Shown: positions 33,420-41,934 of the stretch, piece by piece
Layout: each line of letters begins with the position of its first letter
How positions within the stretch are numbered: position 1 is the stretch's first letter
DNA from: SZUA-430 sp034440355
Lineage (GTDB): Bacteria; Pseudomonadota; Alphaproteobacteria; Micropepsales; Micropepsaceae
Reading direction: 5' to 3'
Assembly: GCA_034440355.1 (NCBI GenBank)
Contig: JAWXBY010000038.1
Span: 1-64,000, forward strand
Length of the DNA: 64,000 bases
Made by a program: the position numbers and the translations under genes
The notes under the pieces: model-generated
The model's database searches: none
Told to the model about the DNA's origin: nothing
The model's input: the letters and a program-made list of their open reading frames with translations, nothing else

Positions 33420-34172
33420 ATGAAAACGAAATTGCTCGCAGCAAGTCTGCTCGGCGCACTGTCGCTCGCAGGCACAACGGTACCGGCATTCGCCGACGGC
33501 GAAGAAGCAGCCGCCAGCCCGTGGTCGGCGACTCTGGCGGTCACGTCCGACTATCGCTTCCGCGGCCAAAGCCAAACGGACCGCAATCCGGCCGTACAAG
33601 GCTCGGTCGACTTCGCGTCGGAAAGCGGCTTCTTCGCCGGCGTCTGGGCGTCGAACATCGACTTCAACGATGCGAACGACACGTCGATCGAGGTCGATCT
33701 CTACGCAGGCATTACGACGGCCGTTTCCGAAAGCACGGAAGCGACGTTCAAGGTCGTCTATTACGCCTATCCCGACCAAGACAATCTCAACAACGACTAC
33801 GACTACGTCGAAGTCCTGGCGAGCATTTCGCACGATTTTGGCGGCGCGGCCGTCACCGGCGAAATCGCTTACAGCCCGGATTACTTCGCGCAAACGGGCA
33901 GCGCGGTATCGCTGACCGGCACGCTCGAAGTGCCGCTCGCCGAATGGCTCTCGGCGTCGGGCCACCTGGGCCACCAGTGGATCGACGACAACGCCTTGTT
34001 CGGCACGCCCGACTACATGTTCTATGACATCGGTCTGTCGGCCACGTGGAATATCCTGACCTTCGACGCCCGTTGGGTGGATACGGACCTCAGCGAACTG
34101 GAATGCTTCGGCGGCCTCGACCTCTGCGAAGGCGGCTTCGTCGGCACGATCAGCGTCAGCTTCGGGGGCTAA
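33420..34172 (+). CDS. TorF-family putative porin (copy 1)
   Basis: Outer-membrane beta-barrel protein of 250 residues, TIGR02001/TorF-like. Signal peptide MKTKLLAASLLGALSLAGTT ends at PAFA; the barrel begins with the family string VTSDYRFRGQSQTD. Alternating aromatic/hydrophobic strands follow (VDLYAGITTAVSE, YDIGLSATWN). A Cys pair near the end (LECFGGLDLCEGG) may make a loop disulfide. The second copy downstream shares strands and the C-terminal Cys pair, so this is a tandem duplication. It ends at a strong terminator. Confidence 0.85.
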   Translation: MKTKLLAASLLGALSLAGTTVPAFADGEEAAASPWSATLAVTSDYRFRGQSQTDRNPAVQGSVDFASESGFFAGVWASNIDFNDANDTSIEVDLYAGITTAVSESTEATFKVVYYAYPDQDNLNNDYDYVEVLASISHDFGGAAVTGEIAYSPDYFAQTGSAVSLTGTLEVPLAEWLSASGHLGHQWIDDNALFGTPDYMFYDIGLSATWNILTFDARWVDTDLSELECFGGLDLCEGGFVGTISVSFGG

Positions 34173-34197
34173 CGCCACTCGATATTGCAGGCAGTGT

Positions 34198-34229
34198 GGC
34201 CTCCGCGCATAAGCGCGGGGGCCTTTTTT
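34198..34229 (+). terminator. Intrinsic terminator after TorF-like copy 1
   Basis: 11-bp stem (34198-34208 with 34213-34223, one G-T pair) closed by ATAA and followed by six T. Textbook Rho-independent terminator, 26 bases after the stop codon. Confidence 0.92.
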
Positions 34230-34477
34230 CGCGTGCCTGCACACGGATCAGGCACTTTCGTCAGTGCACGAACCACCTCACCGCCCGCATGATTCTCCAA
34301 GCTAGTGATTCGCGGGGGCGCGGGCAGTGACATTTCTGAATCAGTCCTCGCGCGTTGCTGAACGCGTTAACCCGTTGTCAACCAACACGGCGGCAATGCT
34401 TAACGCGACATAACCAAAAGTCGGGGCCGCAGATGCGTCTCGGCGTTCGAGTTCAACTTTGTAGGAAGAGGTTCGGC

Positions 34478-35242
34478 ATGAAGACCAGTATGTGGAAAGC
34501 GGGCCTCATCGGCGCCCTCTCCCTGATGAGTATCGCCCCCGCGGCGCAAGCTGACGAAGCGGGCGCATGGGGCCCGTTCACGGCCGGCGCGACCTTGACG
34601 TCGGACTATCGCTTCCGCGGCATCTCCAACTCCAACCGCGATGCGGCGTTCCAGGCCTGGGGCCAGTACGATCACGCATCGGGCTTCTTCGGAAACATCT
34701 GGTTGTCGACCATCGATTTCCAGGATGAGTTCTCTTACGACTCGTCCATCGAGATCGACGCCACCGTCGGCTACAATCATATGTTCAGCGAAAGCACCGG
34801 CGGCACGATCAAAGGCGTGTACTACTGGTACGCCGACGCCGACACGCCCGCGGGCCTGCCCGACTATGACTACTTCGAACTGATCGGCGCGGTCGAACAC
34901 GACCTCGGCCCGGCATCGATCTCGGGCGAAATCGCCTGGAGCCCGGACTTCTTCGCTGAATCGGGCGACTCCGTCGCGCTAACCGGCGGCGTGACTTACC
35001 CGGTCATGGACTCGTTCCTGTTCTTCACCGACGGCCTCGAAGCGTCGGCGCACGCCGGCTATCAGTGGCTGGACGTGGGTGAGGACTACTTCTTCTACGA
35101 CATCGGCGCGACGGCTTCGTGGGGCATCATCTCCGTCGACCTGCGCTGGGTCAGCACCGACATCGACAACATCGACTGCTCGCTCGCCGACAACTGCGAA
35201 GGCGGCGTCGTGCTTTCGGTTTCGGCGGACCTGCCGGGCTAA
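34478..35242 (+). CDS. TorF-family putative porin (copy 2)
   Basis: Second TorF-like outer-membrane protein, 254 residues from MKTSMWKAGLIGALSLMS, with AGGAAGAGG upstream of the ATG. The signal peptide ends near AAQA. It shares LTSDYRFRGISNSNRD with copy 1, and the Cys pair near the end (IDCSLADNCEGG). It has its own 250-base upstream region and its own terminator, so the duplicate genes can be regulated separately. Function of the family (small-solute channel) is not established. Confidence 0.85.
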   Translation: MKTSMWKAGLIGALSLMSIAPAAQADEAGAWGPFTAGATLTSDYRFRGISNSNRDAAFQAWGQYDHASGFFGNIWLSTIDFQDEFSYDSSIEIDATVGYNHMFSESTGGTIKGVYYWYADADTPAGLPDYDYFELIGAVEHDLGPASISGEIAWSPDFFAESGDSVALTGGVTYPVMDSFLFFTDGLEASAHAGYQWLDVGEDYFFYDIGATASWGIISVDLRWVSTDIDNIDCSLADNCEGGVVLSVSADLPG

Positions 35243-35265
35243 AGCGGACACGCATTCAGGCTTGC

Positions 35266-35294
35266 AAAACCCCCGCGCCAAACGCGGGGGTTTT
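35266..35294. terminator. Intrinsic (bidirectional) terminator after TorF-like copy 2
   Basis: Perfect 12-bp stem AAAACCCCCGCG/CGCGGGGGTTTT with a 5-base loop. It has T's on one strand and, through the leading AAAA, T's on the other, so it can serve both the porin gene and the converging hydrolase gene ending at 35303. Confidence 0.9.
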
Positions 35295-35302
35295 CATTTG
35301 CG

Positions 35303-36088
35303 CTAAGCCTCGTCGAGAAACGCCACCGCCGCCGCCTTGAACACCTTGTCGCCGACGCTCGACATATGATCGCGCCCAGGCACGATCACCACGCGCGCGT
35401 GCGGCAGCGCATCGGCAAGAAGACCCGGCGGGCCGGTGATGTTGTCCTTTTCGCCGACGACGATCAGCATCGGCACGGCAAGCCCAGCGAACTCCTCCGC
35501 CGTAAACGAATGTCGCCGCCGCGTCATGCACAGCGCCAGCGCCTCAAGATCGTTCTTGCCCTGCTCGGCGAACACGCGAAACGTGCGCGGCACGGCGCCC
35601 ACGACCTCAGTCGCATCGCGCGCCCGCAGTCCGGCCGCGATGGCATCGCTCTCCAACCGTCCACGCCCGTAATAGTTCTCGCCGACGCCGGCAACGATCG
35701 CCCGCCGCACGCGATCCGGCGCATCGTGCAGCACACGCAGGGTGATGAACCCACCCATCGAGTAACCCATCACGTCCGCCTGCGCGTGCCCCAGATGATC
35801 GAGCAGCCGAACGACATCCGCAGCAAGCTGGCTCTCGTCATAAGCCTCAAGGTCGTGAGGTTTATCGCTCGCCCCATGCCCGCGCACATCAAGCGCAATC
35901 ACCTGCCGGCCCGCTTTGGTTAGCGTGTCGTACCAGTTCGGCGCGCGCCAGTTCATGCCGCGGTTCGAAGCGAAACCGTGGACCAGAACAATGGGCGGTC
36001 CCTCACCCACCACCTCGTAGGCGATCCGTAATGGCCCGGGCTCGCCCTCCGAAGCCTTGGCGAACGAGGGAACGGTCAGGAACGGCAT
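35303..36088 (-). CDS. Alpha/beta hydrolase (paralogue A)
   Basis: Soluble alpha/beta-hydrolase of 261 residues. It has oxyanion HGFASNRGMNW, LDVRGHGASDKP, the nucleophile elbow GYSMGG, acid in GEKDNITG and His in GRDHMSSVG. It is clearly related to the hydrolase at 37.4-38.2 kb (same LRGHG and Gx-S-x-G segments, same length). Both lie on the minus strand with an amidohydrolase gene between them on the plus strand. Substrate unknown. Confidence 0.87.
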   Translation of the reverse strand: MPFLTVPSFAKASEGEPGPLRIAYEVVGEGPPIVLVHGFASNRGMNWRAPNWYDTLTKAGRQVIALDVRGHGASDKPHDLEAYDESQLAADVVRLLDHLGHAQADVMGYSMGGFITLRVLHDAPDRVRRAIVAGVGENYYGRGRLESDAIAAGLRARDATEVVGAVPRTFRVFAEQGKNDLEALALCMTRRRHSFTAEEFAGLAVPMLIVVGEKDNITGPPGLLADALPHARVVIVPGRDHMSSVGDKVFKAAAVAFLDEA

Positions 36089-36158
36089 TTGGCCTCTTGA
36101 GTGCGAAAGCGCGAAGGCGCAAGGCTAAACCAAATCCATTGCCATCGCGAGGAACGCC

Positions 36159-37415
36159 ATGTCGCTCGAAACCCTGAAGCGCGAGGCCTGCGACGCCATC
36201 GAGGCTCTGCGCGGCGAACTCATCACCGCAAGCCACGCCATCCACGCACATCCCGAACTCGCCTTCGAGGAAAAATTCGCCGCCGCCCTACTGACGAAAG
36301 CGGTCGAAGGCCACGGCCTCACCGTCCAACGCGGCGCCTACGGCGTCGAGACGGCCTACGCCGCCGAATTCGGTCCCAAGGGCGCGCCGGTCATGAGCTT
36401 GCTTTCCGAATACGACGCACTGCCCGGCATCGGCCACGCCTGCGGCCACAACGTAATCGCGACCGCGGGCCTCGGCGCAGCGCTGGGCCTCTCGAAGCTC
36501 GGCGCGAAACTTACCGGCCGTGTCCGCTACATGGGCACGCCCGCGGAAGAGCGCGGCGGCGGCAAGGAATTCATGGCCCAGGCCGGTGCGTTCGAAGGCG
36601 TCGATGCGTCGATGATGGTCCACCCCGCAGGCTTCGACATGGTGACGATGCCCTGCATCGCGTTGTCGGAAGTCGAGGTCGTCTATCACGGCCGCGCCGC
36701 GCACGCGTCCGCGATGGCCTTCCGCGGCCTCAACGCGCTCGACGCGCTGGTCAGCGCGTACCAGTCGATCGCGCAACTTCGTCAGCACATCCAACAGACG
36801 GAACGCATCCACGGCATCATCGTCGAAGGCGGCCTCGCGCCGAACATCGTGCCGGAGCGCGCCGCCGGCCGCTTCTACGTCCGCGCCCGCGACGGCGTCG
36901 AACTCGCAGCGTTGAAGAAGCGCGTGCAAGCCTGCTTCGAAGCCGGCGCGCTCGCCACCGGCACACGCCTCGAAGCAACATGGGGCAAGGTCGATTGCCT
37001 GGACCTCAAGACAAACTGGCCGCTCGCCGGCGCCTATGAGGCTAACGCAAAGTCGCTCGGCCGCGAGCTGATGGATCCGGGCCTACTGCCGCCTGGGCTT
37101 GCGGGTTCGACCGACATGGGCAACGTTAGCCATCGTGTCCCCTCGATCCACCCGATGATCGCCGTCTCGCCGGCGAACGTCGTCATCCACAACGCCGAGT
37201 TCACCGCCTACGCCAAATCCGAAAAGGCCGACAAAGCCGTCATCGACGGCGCCAAGGCGCTCGCCATGACGACGCTCGACTTCTTCGCCAGCCAAGACCT
37301 GCGCCAAGCCGCAAAGGCCGACTTCGCCAAAAGCAAAGACCTGTCGAAGGCAGCCGTCAGCTCCGCCTTCCACAAAGACGGCGCGCTCCTCGCCGGCGCG
37401 TGCGGCTGCTGCTGA
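36159..37415 (+). CDS. M20 family metallo-amidohydrolase
   Basis: Zinc- or manganese-dependent amidohydrolase of 418 residues, of the AbgB/aminobenzoyl-glutamate-hydrolase-like M20D branch. It has HAHPELAFEE at the N-terminus, metal ligands in GIGHACGHNV and TPAEERGGGK, and the dimerisation-domain segment GRAAHASAMAFRGLNALDA. STDMGNVSHRVPSIHPM carries late ligands. The C-terminus is odd: a Lys-rich tail ends GACGCC, three Cys in the last four residues. No signal peptide. The substrate is an N-acyl or aminobenzoyl-type amide by family; not proven. Confidence 0.87.
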   Translation: MSLETLKREACDAIEALRGELITASHAIHAHPELAFEEKFAAALLTKAVEGHGLTVQRGAYGVETAYAAEFGPKGAPVMSLLSEYDALPGIGHACGHNVIATAGLGAALGLSKLGAKLTGRVRYMGTPAEERGGGKEFMAQAGAFEGVDASMMVHPAGFDMVTMPCIALSEVEVVYHGRAAHASAMAFRGLNALDALVSAYQSIAQLRQHIQQTERIHGIIVEGGLAPNIVPERAAGRFYVRARDGVELAALKKRVQACFEAGALATGTRLEATWGKVDCLDLKTNWPLAGAYEANAKSLGRELMDPGLLPPGLAGSTDMGNVSHRVPSIHPMIAVSPANVVIHNAEFTAYAKSEKADKAVIDGAKALAMTTLDFFASQDLRQAAKADFAKSKDLSKAAVSSAFHKDGALLAGACGCC

Positions 37416-37443
37416 TCAGCCATCGCACGCGGAAATTCCGCCG

Positions 37444-38214
37444 TCAGTCCGGTATCCCGGCGAGAAAATCCATCACCGCACCTTTGAACATCGGCTGCGT
37501 AAGGCAGTCCATGTGCCCGCACCCCGGGATGCGTTTCGCCTTGGCGTTCGGAAAACAAGAGGCAAGCCCCTGAGGCGCACCGGCAAGATCGTCGCCCGTC
37601 CCGGCGATCACCAGCATCTCGTTCTTGATCGCCGCCAGCATCTCGCGCGTCCACGGCCGACCCATCGCGGCCAACCCGCGCGAACACGCAGCCAGCGCCG
37701 CCAGGTCCTGCCCTTGGCCCTCGGCGAACAATCGAAACCGGCGCGCCAGATCGTCGTCGATCGCATCGGCTGTCGGCGCTTCCATCGCCTTCGCGAACGC
37801 TTCCGGATCGCGATCCTCCGGCGGGTTGAGTAACGCCTCACCCACACCGCAAGCGACACCCAGCAAAAATCGGTCGCCGCGCATCCGGAGCAATTCCAAG
37901 ACGACCCGTGCACCAAGTGAAAACCCGATCAGATCCGGTTTCTTGATCTGCAGATGCTCGACGATCGCCAGAACATCGCCTGCCATCAATGGCAACGAAT
38001 ACGCCGTAGGCTGATGAAATTTCGTACTCTGCCCGTGCCCGCGCAGATCGATCGCCACGACGCGCCGCCCGGCCCGCGTCAGCATTTGAATCCATCCGGC
38101 CTTGACCCAATTCTCATGCACGCTCGCGGCGAATCCGTGGACGAGAATCACACCGTCGCCGCTGCCTTGATCGCTGTATGAGATCTCGCCGTCCGTGATC
38201 GCAAAACTTGTCAT
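37444..38214 (-). CDS. Alpha/beta hydrolase (paralogue B)
   Basis: 256-residue hydrolase resembling paralogue A: VILVHGFAASVHENWVKAGW, AIDLRGHGQSTKF, nucleophile elbow GFSLGARV (Ala replaces the usual final Gly pair), acid in AGTGDDLAG and His in GCGHMDC. It should act in the cytoplasm (no signal peptide). The gene converges on the amidohydrolase gene, with 28 bases between stops. Confidence 0.85.
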   Translation of the reverse strand: MTSFAITDGEISYSDQGSGDGVILVHGFAASVHENWVKAGWIQMLTRAGRRVVAIDLRGHGQSTKFHQPTAYSLPLMAGDVLAIVEHLQIKKPDLIGFSLGARVVLELLRMRGDRFLLGVACGVGEALLNPPEDRDPEAFAKAMEAPTADAIDDDLARRFRLFAEGQGQDLAALAACSRGLAAMGRPWTREMLAAIKNEMLVIAGTGDDLAGAPQGLASCFPNAKAKRIPGCGHMDCLTQPMFKGAVMDFLAGIPD

Positions 38215-38439
38215 GGCAACAGCTCGCTATTGTGAGGTGATGATTTTCTCGCGGCAGTTTCGCATGGGTTGCGTGTGCACGTCACCGCGATCAAGCGCAA
38301 ATTTCAAAATGTCCCGGCCGTTACGATTTTACTTCGACATGGCAAGAACTTCACGAATGATCGCTGCAACAGAAATGATGAATCCGATTTGAAGGTTCAA
38401 CTCAGCACCTCTCATATCGGTTCAAAAGGGATCGCGCCC

Positions 38440-39327
38440 ATGATGAAGCCCACAGTTGCAGCGATCGCGTTCGGCGTCGCAGTCCTGGCACTTCCCGCCG
38501 CAGCCAACGCCGCTGGCAAACCAGTCACCGACGACAGCAAGACGTCCGGCGTGGGCGAATTCTGGTTCGGCTATTCGTTCTTGAGCGACGACAACATCGC
38601 CCCACCCATCGACGACAGCTACCCCGATCTCGGCGGCGCGTTGCGCGTCAACATTCCGGCCGGCGGCGACCTGAGCTTCCAGCTCGACCTGCAAGCCGAA
38701 TCCGCCTTCGCCGACGACACCAGCAAGAACTACACCGGATCCGTCTTGAGCGGCGCGCATCTGTCATGGCGCGACCCGACGCAATGGCTGCTCGGCGGTT
38801 TCGCCGGCGTCGGCAACGGCTTCAACGCTGCCGACGAAACGGCGACGAGCTACCTCATCGGCGCGGAGGGCCAATACTACCTCACCGATTGGACGTTCTA
38901 CGGCCAGCTCGGGTACGCCGACGCCGAAGAATCCGACGGCGGCACGCCGGACGCGTTCCGCAACGCCTGGTTCGGCCGCGGCGTCGCGCGCTATTTCATC
39001 GACGGCAACGTGAAGCTCGAAGGCGAACTGTCTTACGCCAGCGGCGAAAACGACACCGACGCCGACGACATGGACGTCTGGGGCTGGGGCCTGCGTTATG
39101 AACGCGCCGTCCCCAGCATGGATGCGGGCCTGTTCCTTGCCTACCAAGGCAACTACTACGACAACAGCACCGAAGCGCGCACGCTCACCGAACACACGCT
39201 GAAACTCGGCCTCAACTTCGCGTTCGGCATCGAAGGCCAGAAATACATCGACCGCCACGGCGCGACATTGGATTTGCCCATGGTCACGCGCTGGTCCGCT
39301 TATGGCGTCGACATGCTCGACAACTGA
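38440..39327 (+). CDS. Outer-membrane beta-barrel protein, unknown function
   Basis: 295 residues with signal peptide MMKPTVAAIAFGVAVLALPA ending near NAAG. The rest is barrel-like, with alternating polar/aromatic strands (YLIGAEGQYYLTDWTFYGQL, MDVWGWGLRYERAV, HTLKLGLNFAFG) and Asp/Gly-rich turns. The ATG at 38440 has AAAGGG 8-12 bases upstream; a longer frame starting at 38269 is not supported. The stop is 3 bases from that of the converging transporter gene. Confidence 0.75.
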   Translation: MMKPTVAAIAFGVAVLALPAAANAAGKPVTDDSKTSGVGEFWFGYSFLSDDNIAPPIDDSYPDLGGALRVNIPAGGDLSFQLDLQAESAFADDTSKNYTGSVLSGAHLSWRDPTQWLLGGFAGVGNGFNAADETATSYLIGAEGQYYLTDWTFYGQLGYADAEESDGGTPDAFRNAWFGRGVARYFIDGNVKLEGELSYASGENDTDADDMDVWGWGLRYERAVPSMDAGLFLAYQGNYYDNSTEARTLTEHTLKLGLNFAFGIEGQKYIDRHGATLDLPMVTRWSAYGVDMLDN

Positions 39328-39330
39328 GGC

Positions 39331-40782
39331 CTACTCGGCGGGCTTGACGGCCGGCAGGCCGGGCTCATCCGGAATATCGGCGTCGCTCTCAAGCGGATGA
39401 CCGACGCGCTCGCCGATGATCGTGCCTGCCGCGGTCCGCTCGTCGATGATGCGGCGAAGCTCTCGCTGCTTCGCTTCGTCGAGCGGAAAGCGCCACATCA
39501 CCGCCGCCACCAGAATAGAGACGACGGTCGGCGGCAAGATGTAGAGCAACATCATCGCATCCACCGCCTCGGGCGTGTTCGGCGCCTTCGGCTCGAACCC
39601 GATCAGCGCCAACGTCCAGAACGTGACCCCGATGGCGATCGAATACCCCGCCTTGTTCGTCAGCGCGAGCAGCGCAAAATAGACGCCGGCACGCGCCTGT
39701 CCCGTCTCGACGTGATCGTGATCCGCAACGTCGGCCATGATCGCGCGGAACAGGAAGGGCCCCACCGCCATGTTCGCGCCGAAGAACGTCCACAGCGCCG
39801 CCGCCGGCCAAAACTCACCCTTCGGCAGCAAGAAGATGCACGGAATGAGCACCGCATTGACGAGCGACGAATACACCAACGTCTGATGCTTGCCGAGCTT
39901 GCGGCTGACCCACACCATGGGCGGAATGAGCACGACGCCCATCGCAAAATAGATCAGCAACAGGACGTTTGCCTGCGAGCCGAGACCGAGGCCCGCGGTC
40001 GCCATGATAAGAAACAGCGTCGCGACGGTTCCGGTCGAAAGCCCCGCGATGAGGTCGCAGAACAACACGTAACGCAGCGGCTTGTTCGTCAAGATCGCGG
40101 CCATGGCGATCTTCATCGGAATGTGCGGCGTGGGCGGCGCTTCACGTTCGGGCACGACGAACAACGCAAAGGCGACGCAGAGCGGAAGCGTGATGATGAT
40201 GAACCAGCCCATCGACGCCACCTGCGCCACACGGTCGGTGCCGACACCCCAATCATCGCCGTAATTTTGGATCAGAACGGGCAGGACCAAGACGGCGATG
40301 CTGCCGAGAATGTAGGCAGCCTCGCGCGACGCCGTCACACGCGATCGTTCGTGATAATCGCCGGTAAGCTCGCCACCCCAAGCGAGATGCGTGATCGTCA
40401 GCATCGTCCACCCGATGAAGAGGATGACGAGCGACATAACCGCCATCGGCCACGTCGTTCCGATCGCCGGCATGAAGACGAGAACGGCCGCCAAGATGAG
40501 TATCGGCACGCTCATCGCCATCCACGGCTTGCGGCGTCCCCACCGCGTGCGCACACGGTCCGACAGCACGCCCATCACCGGGTCTAGAAAAATGTCGAGG
40601 AACCTCGGCAAGAGGAATACTGTCCCCGCAATAAAGTAGCCCATGCCCACTTCGCTCGCGTAGAACGGTGGCAAGTGAACCGCCAACGGCAATCCCATGG
40701 CGGCGATGGGCATGCCCGGCAAAGAGTAGGCAAACAGCCAAGAGGCCTTCACGCGGTCTGGCTTGGCGGTCGGGGACGACAT
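39331..40782 (-). CDS. MFS transporter of the GPH (sugar:cation symporter) type
   Basis: Inner-membrane transporter of 483 residues with about 12 hydrophobic segments. The N-terminal half has the GPH signature around LPRFLDIFLDPVMGVLSDRVRTRWGRRKPWM, as in MelB/LacS-type symporters. Further strings are MAVMSLVILFIGWTMLTITH and AKQRELRRIIDERTAA in the cytosolic tail. The start at 40782 (MSSPTAKPDRVKASW) is chosen over a longer frame. The substrate is likely a glycoside or other organic solute. A 9-bp dyad lies about 190 bases upstream. Confidence 0.9.
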   Translation of the reverse strand: MSSPTAKPDRVKASWLFAYSLPGMPIAAMGLPLAVHLPPFYASEVGMGYFIAGTVFLLPRFLDIFLDPVMGVLSDRVRTRWGRRKPWMAMSVPILILAAVLVFMPAIGTTWPMAVMSLVILFIGWTMLTITHLAWGGELTGDYHERSRVTASREAAYILGSIAVLVLPVLIQNYGDDWGVGTDRVAQVASMGWFIIITLPLCVAFALFVVPEREAPPTPHIPMKIAMAAILTNKPLRYVLFCDLIAGLSTGTVATLFLIMATAGLGLGSQANVLLLIYFAMGVVLIPPMVWVSRKLGKHQTLVYSSLVNAVLIPCIFLLPKGEFWPAAALWTFFGANMAVGPFLFRAIMADVADHDHVETGQARAGVYFALLALTNKAGYSIAIGVTFWTLALIGFEPKAPNTPEAVDAMMLLYILPPTVVSILVAAVMWRFPLDEAKQRELRRIIDERTAAGTIIGERVGHPLESDADIPDEPGLPAVKPAE

Positions 40783-41287
40783 GCGTGGGGGGACTCCTCC
40801 AAGGGGCGATGGTGGAGCGGTTTTCCCCATCCTTGTCCGCCGACTATGACCTGCCGTTTTTTGCACCGCCAGCGCTTGACATTTGCCCGATTCGTGGGTC
40901 CGGACTGGCGCTCACGGATTTGTGAGCGCAAGAAGCCCCTTGACAACAACAGCGATGACCCGCGTTCGCATAACAGGTGTGACGACAATCCACACCTGTG
41001 AACGTTTGTTACAAAAGGGTGCCTTGCAAGTCGAAGCGTTGTCGAGTTTAAGTATTCGATCCGACGCCCCACCGAGTCCGTGAACAAGAAATCCGGCATC
41101 GACGATGGAACTCGTTGACCGGTTGCCAGTTATGGCATGGGGCCTGTCGCCTTCCTCGTTTACCCTGTCCCTCCATCTGCCCGAAACCGCGTAAACGATA
41201 GTTCGTTTGAGCAGTGGCGCGCTGCTTCATTCTAGAATAGTAATTTTTCGCACAGTCGCAATTTTTTACACCGGAGTCCTTAGTCGT
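40783..41287. other. Divergent intergenic region between MFS transporter and mucR
   Basis: 505 bases with no supported gene. It is A/T-rich near 41220-41270, where the mucR promoter probably lies. It holds one clear dyad (40973-40999, listed separately). MucR-type proteins often bind their own A/T-rich promoters, so autoregulation is likely. Confidence 0.45.
40973..40999. promoter_or_regulatory. Perfect 9-bp dyad, possible operator
   Basis: ACAGGTGTG (40973-40981) and CACACCTGT (40991-40999) are exact reverse complements around a 9-base spacer. The site is 191 bases from the transporter start and 289 from mucR. Its size and symmetry fit a dimeric helix-turn-helix regulator; no candidate regulator gene is adjacent. 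Confidence 0.5.
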
Positions 41288-41764
41288 ATGGCACGCAGAC
41301 CGAAATCAGAGGCACAAGAAGAGCGCGCGGTTGTCGCCTCGACGGGCGATCACTTGGTCGATCTCACCGTGAACTTGGTCTCGTCTTACGTGGGCCGGAA
41401 TCAAGTGCCGCTGCAAGACGTTCCGGGCTTGATCAAGATGTTCCACAATGCACTCGCGCAAGCCGCCGGTATGAGCGCCCAAGCCGCCGCCGAAAGCGAA
41501 CGCAAGCCTGCCGTGCCGGTGAAGAAATCGGTCACCGACGAATACATCGTTTGTCTTGAAGACGGTAAGAAGCTGACGATGTTGAAGCGCTATTTGCGCA
41601 CGCATTACAACATGTCCCCGGAAGAGTACCGCAAGAAGTGGGACTTGCCGCACGACTATCCCATGGTCGCGCCGGCGTATGCGCGTCTGCGTTCGGCCTT
41701 CGCGAAGAAGATCGGCCTGGGTCGCGTGCCGGTCGCGCGCGGTCGCCGCTCGAAAGTCGCGTAA
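41288..41764 (+). CDS. mucR: MucR/Ros-type transcriptional regulator (degenerate zinc finger)
   Basis: Global nucleoid-associated regulator of 158 residues. The N-terminal oligomerisation region is VDLTVNLVSSYVGRNQVPL, and the C-terminal DNA-binding domain is YIVCLEDGKKLTMLKRYLRTHYNMS. Relative to Ros (C-x2-C ... H ... H), the second Cys is Asp and the first His is Tyr (LKRYL instead of LKRHL), leaving one Cys and one His. Some family members are known to fold without zinc. The ATG at 41288 gives the canonical MARRPKSE start. A strong terminator follows. Confidence 0.92.
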   Translation: MARRPKSEAQEERAVVASTGDHLVDLTVNLVSSYVGRNQVPLQDVPGLIKMFHNALAQAAGMSAQAAAESERKPAVPVKKSVTDEYIVCLEDGKKLTMLKRYLRTHYNMSPEEYRKKWDLPHDYPMVAPAYARLRSAFAKKIGLGRVPVARGRRSKVA

Positions 41765-41780
41765 ACACTTTCGCAGTTTC

Positions 41781-41817
41781 AAAACGCCGCCGCGCTGAAC
41801 AAGCCGGCGGCGTTTTT
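41781..41817 (+). terminator. Intrinsic terminator after mucR
   Basis: Perfect 12-bp stem AAAACGCCGCCG/CGGCGGCGTTTT (41781-41792 with 41805-41816) and a 12-base loop ending in TTTTT, immediately before the tRNA gene on the opposite strand. It may also end the leftward tRNA transcript. Confidence 0.9.
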
Positions 41818-41821
41818 GTTG

Positions 41822-41908
41822 TGGTGCCCTCTGCCGGACTCGAACCGGCACGTCCTCGCGAACGACGGATTTTAAGTCCGTTGCGTCTACCAGTTCCGCC
41901 AAGAGGGC
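41822..41908 (-). tRNA. tRNA-Leu, anticodon TAA
   Basis: On the minus strand the gene starts GCCCTCTTGGCGGAACTGG and ends GCAGAGGGCACCA. The acceptor stem GCCCTCT/AGAGGGC pairs fully, the anticodon loop is CTTAAAA (anticodon TAA, reading UUA/UUG), a long variable arm typical of tRNA-Leu follows, and the T-arm is GCCGG-TTCGAGT-CCGGC. CCA is encoded. No integrase or duplicated 3' end is nearby. Confidence 0.97.
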
Positions 41909-41934
41909 TTGACCTGCGAGTCGCGAACCTAGCC

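Noticed and set aside
41822..41908. tRNA-Leu as an attachment site for an integrated element
   Set aside because: No integrase, no duplicated tRNA end and no change in gene style on either side.
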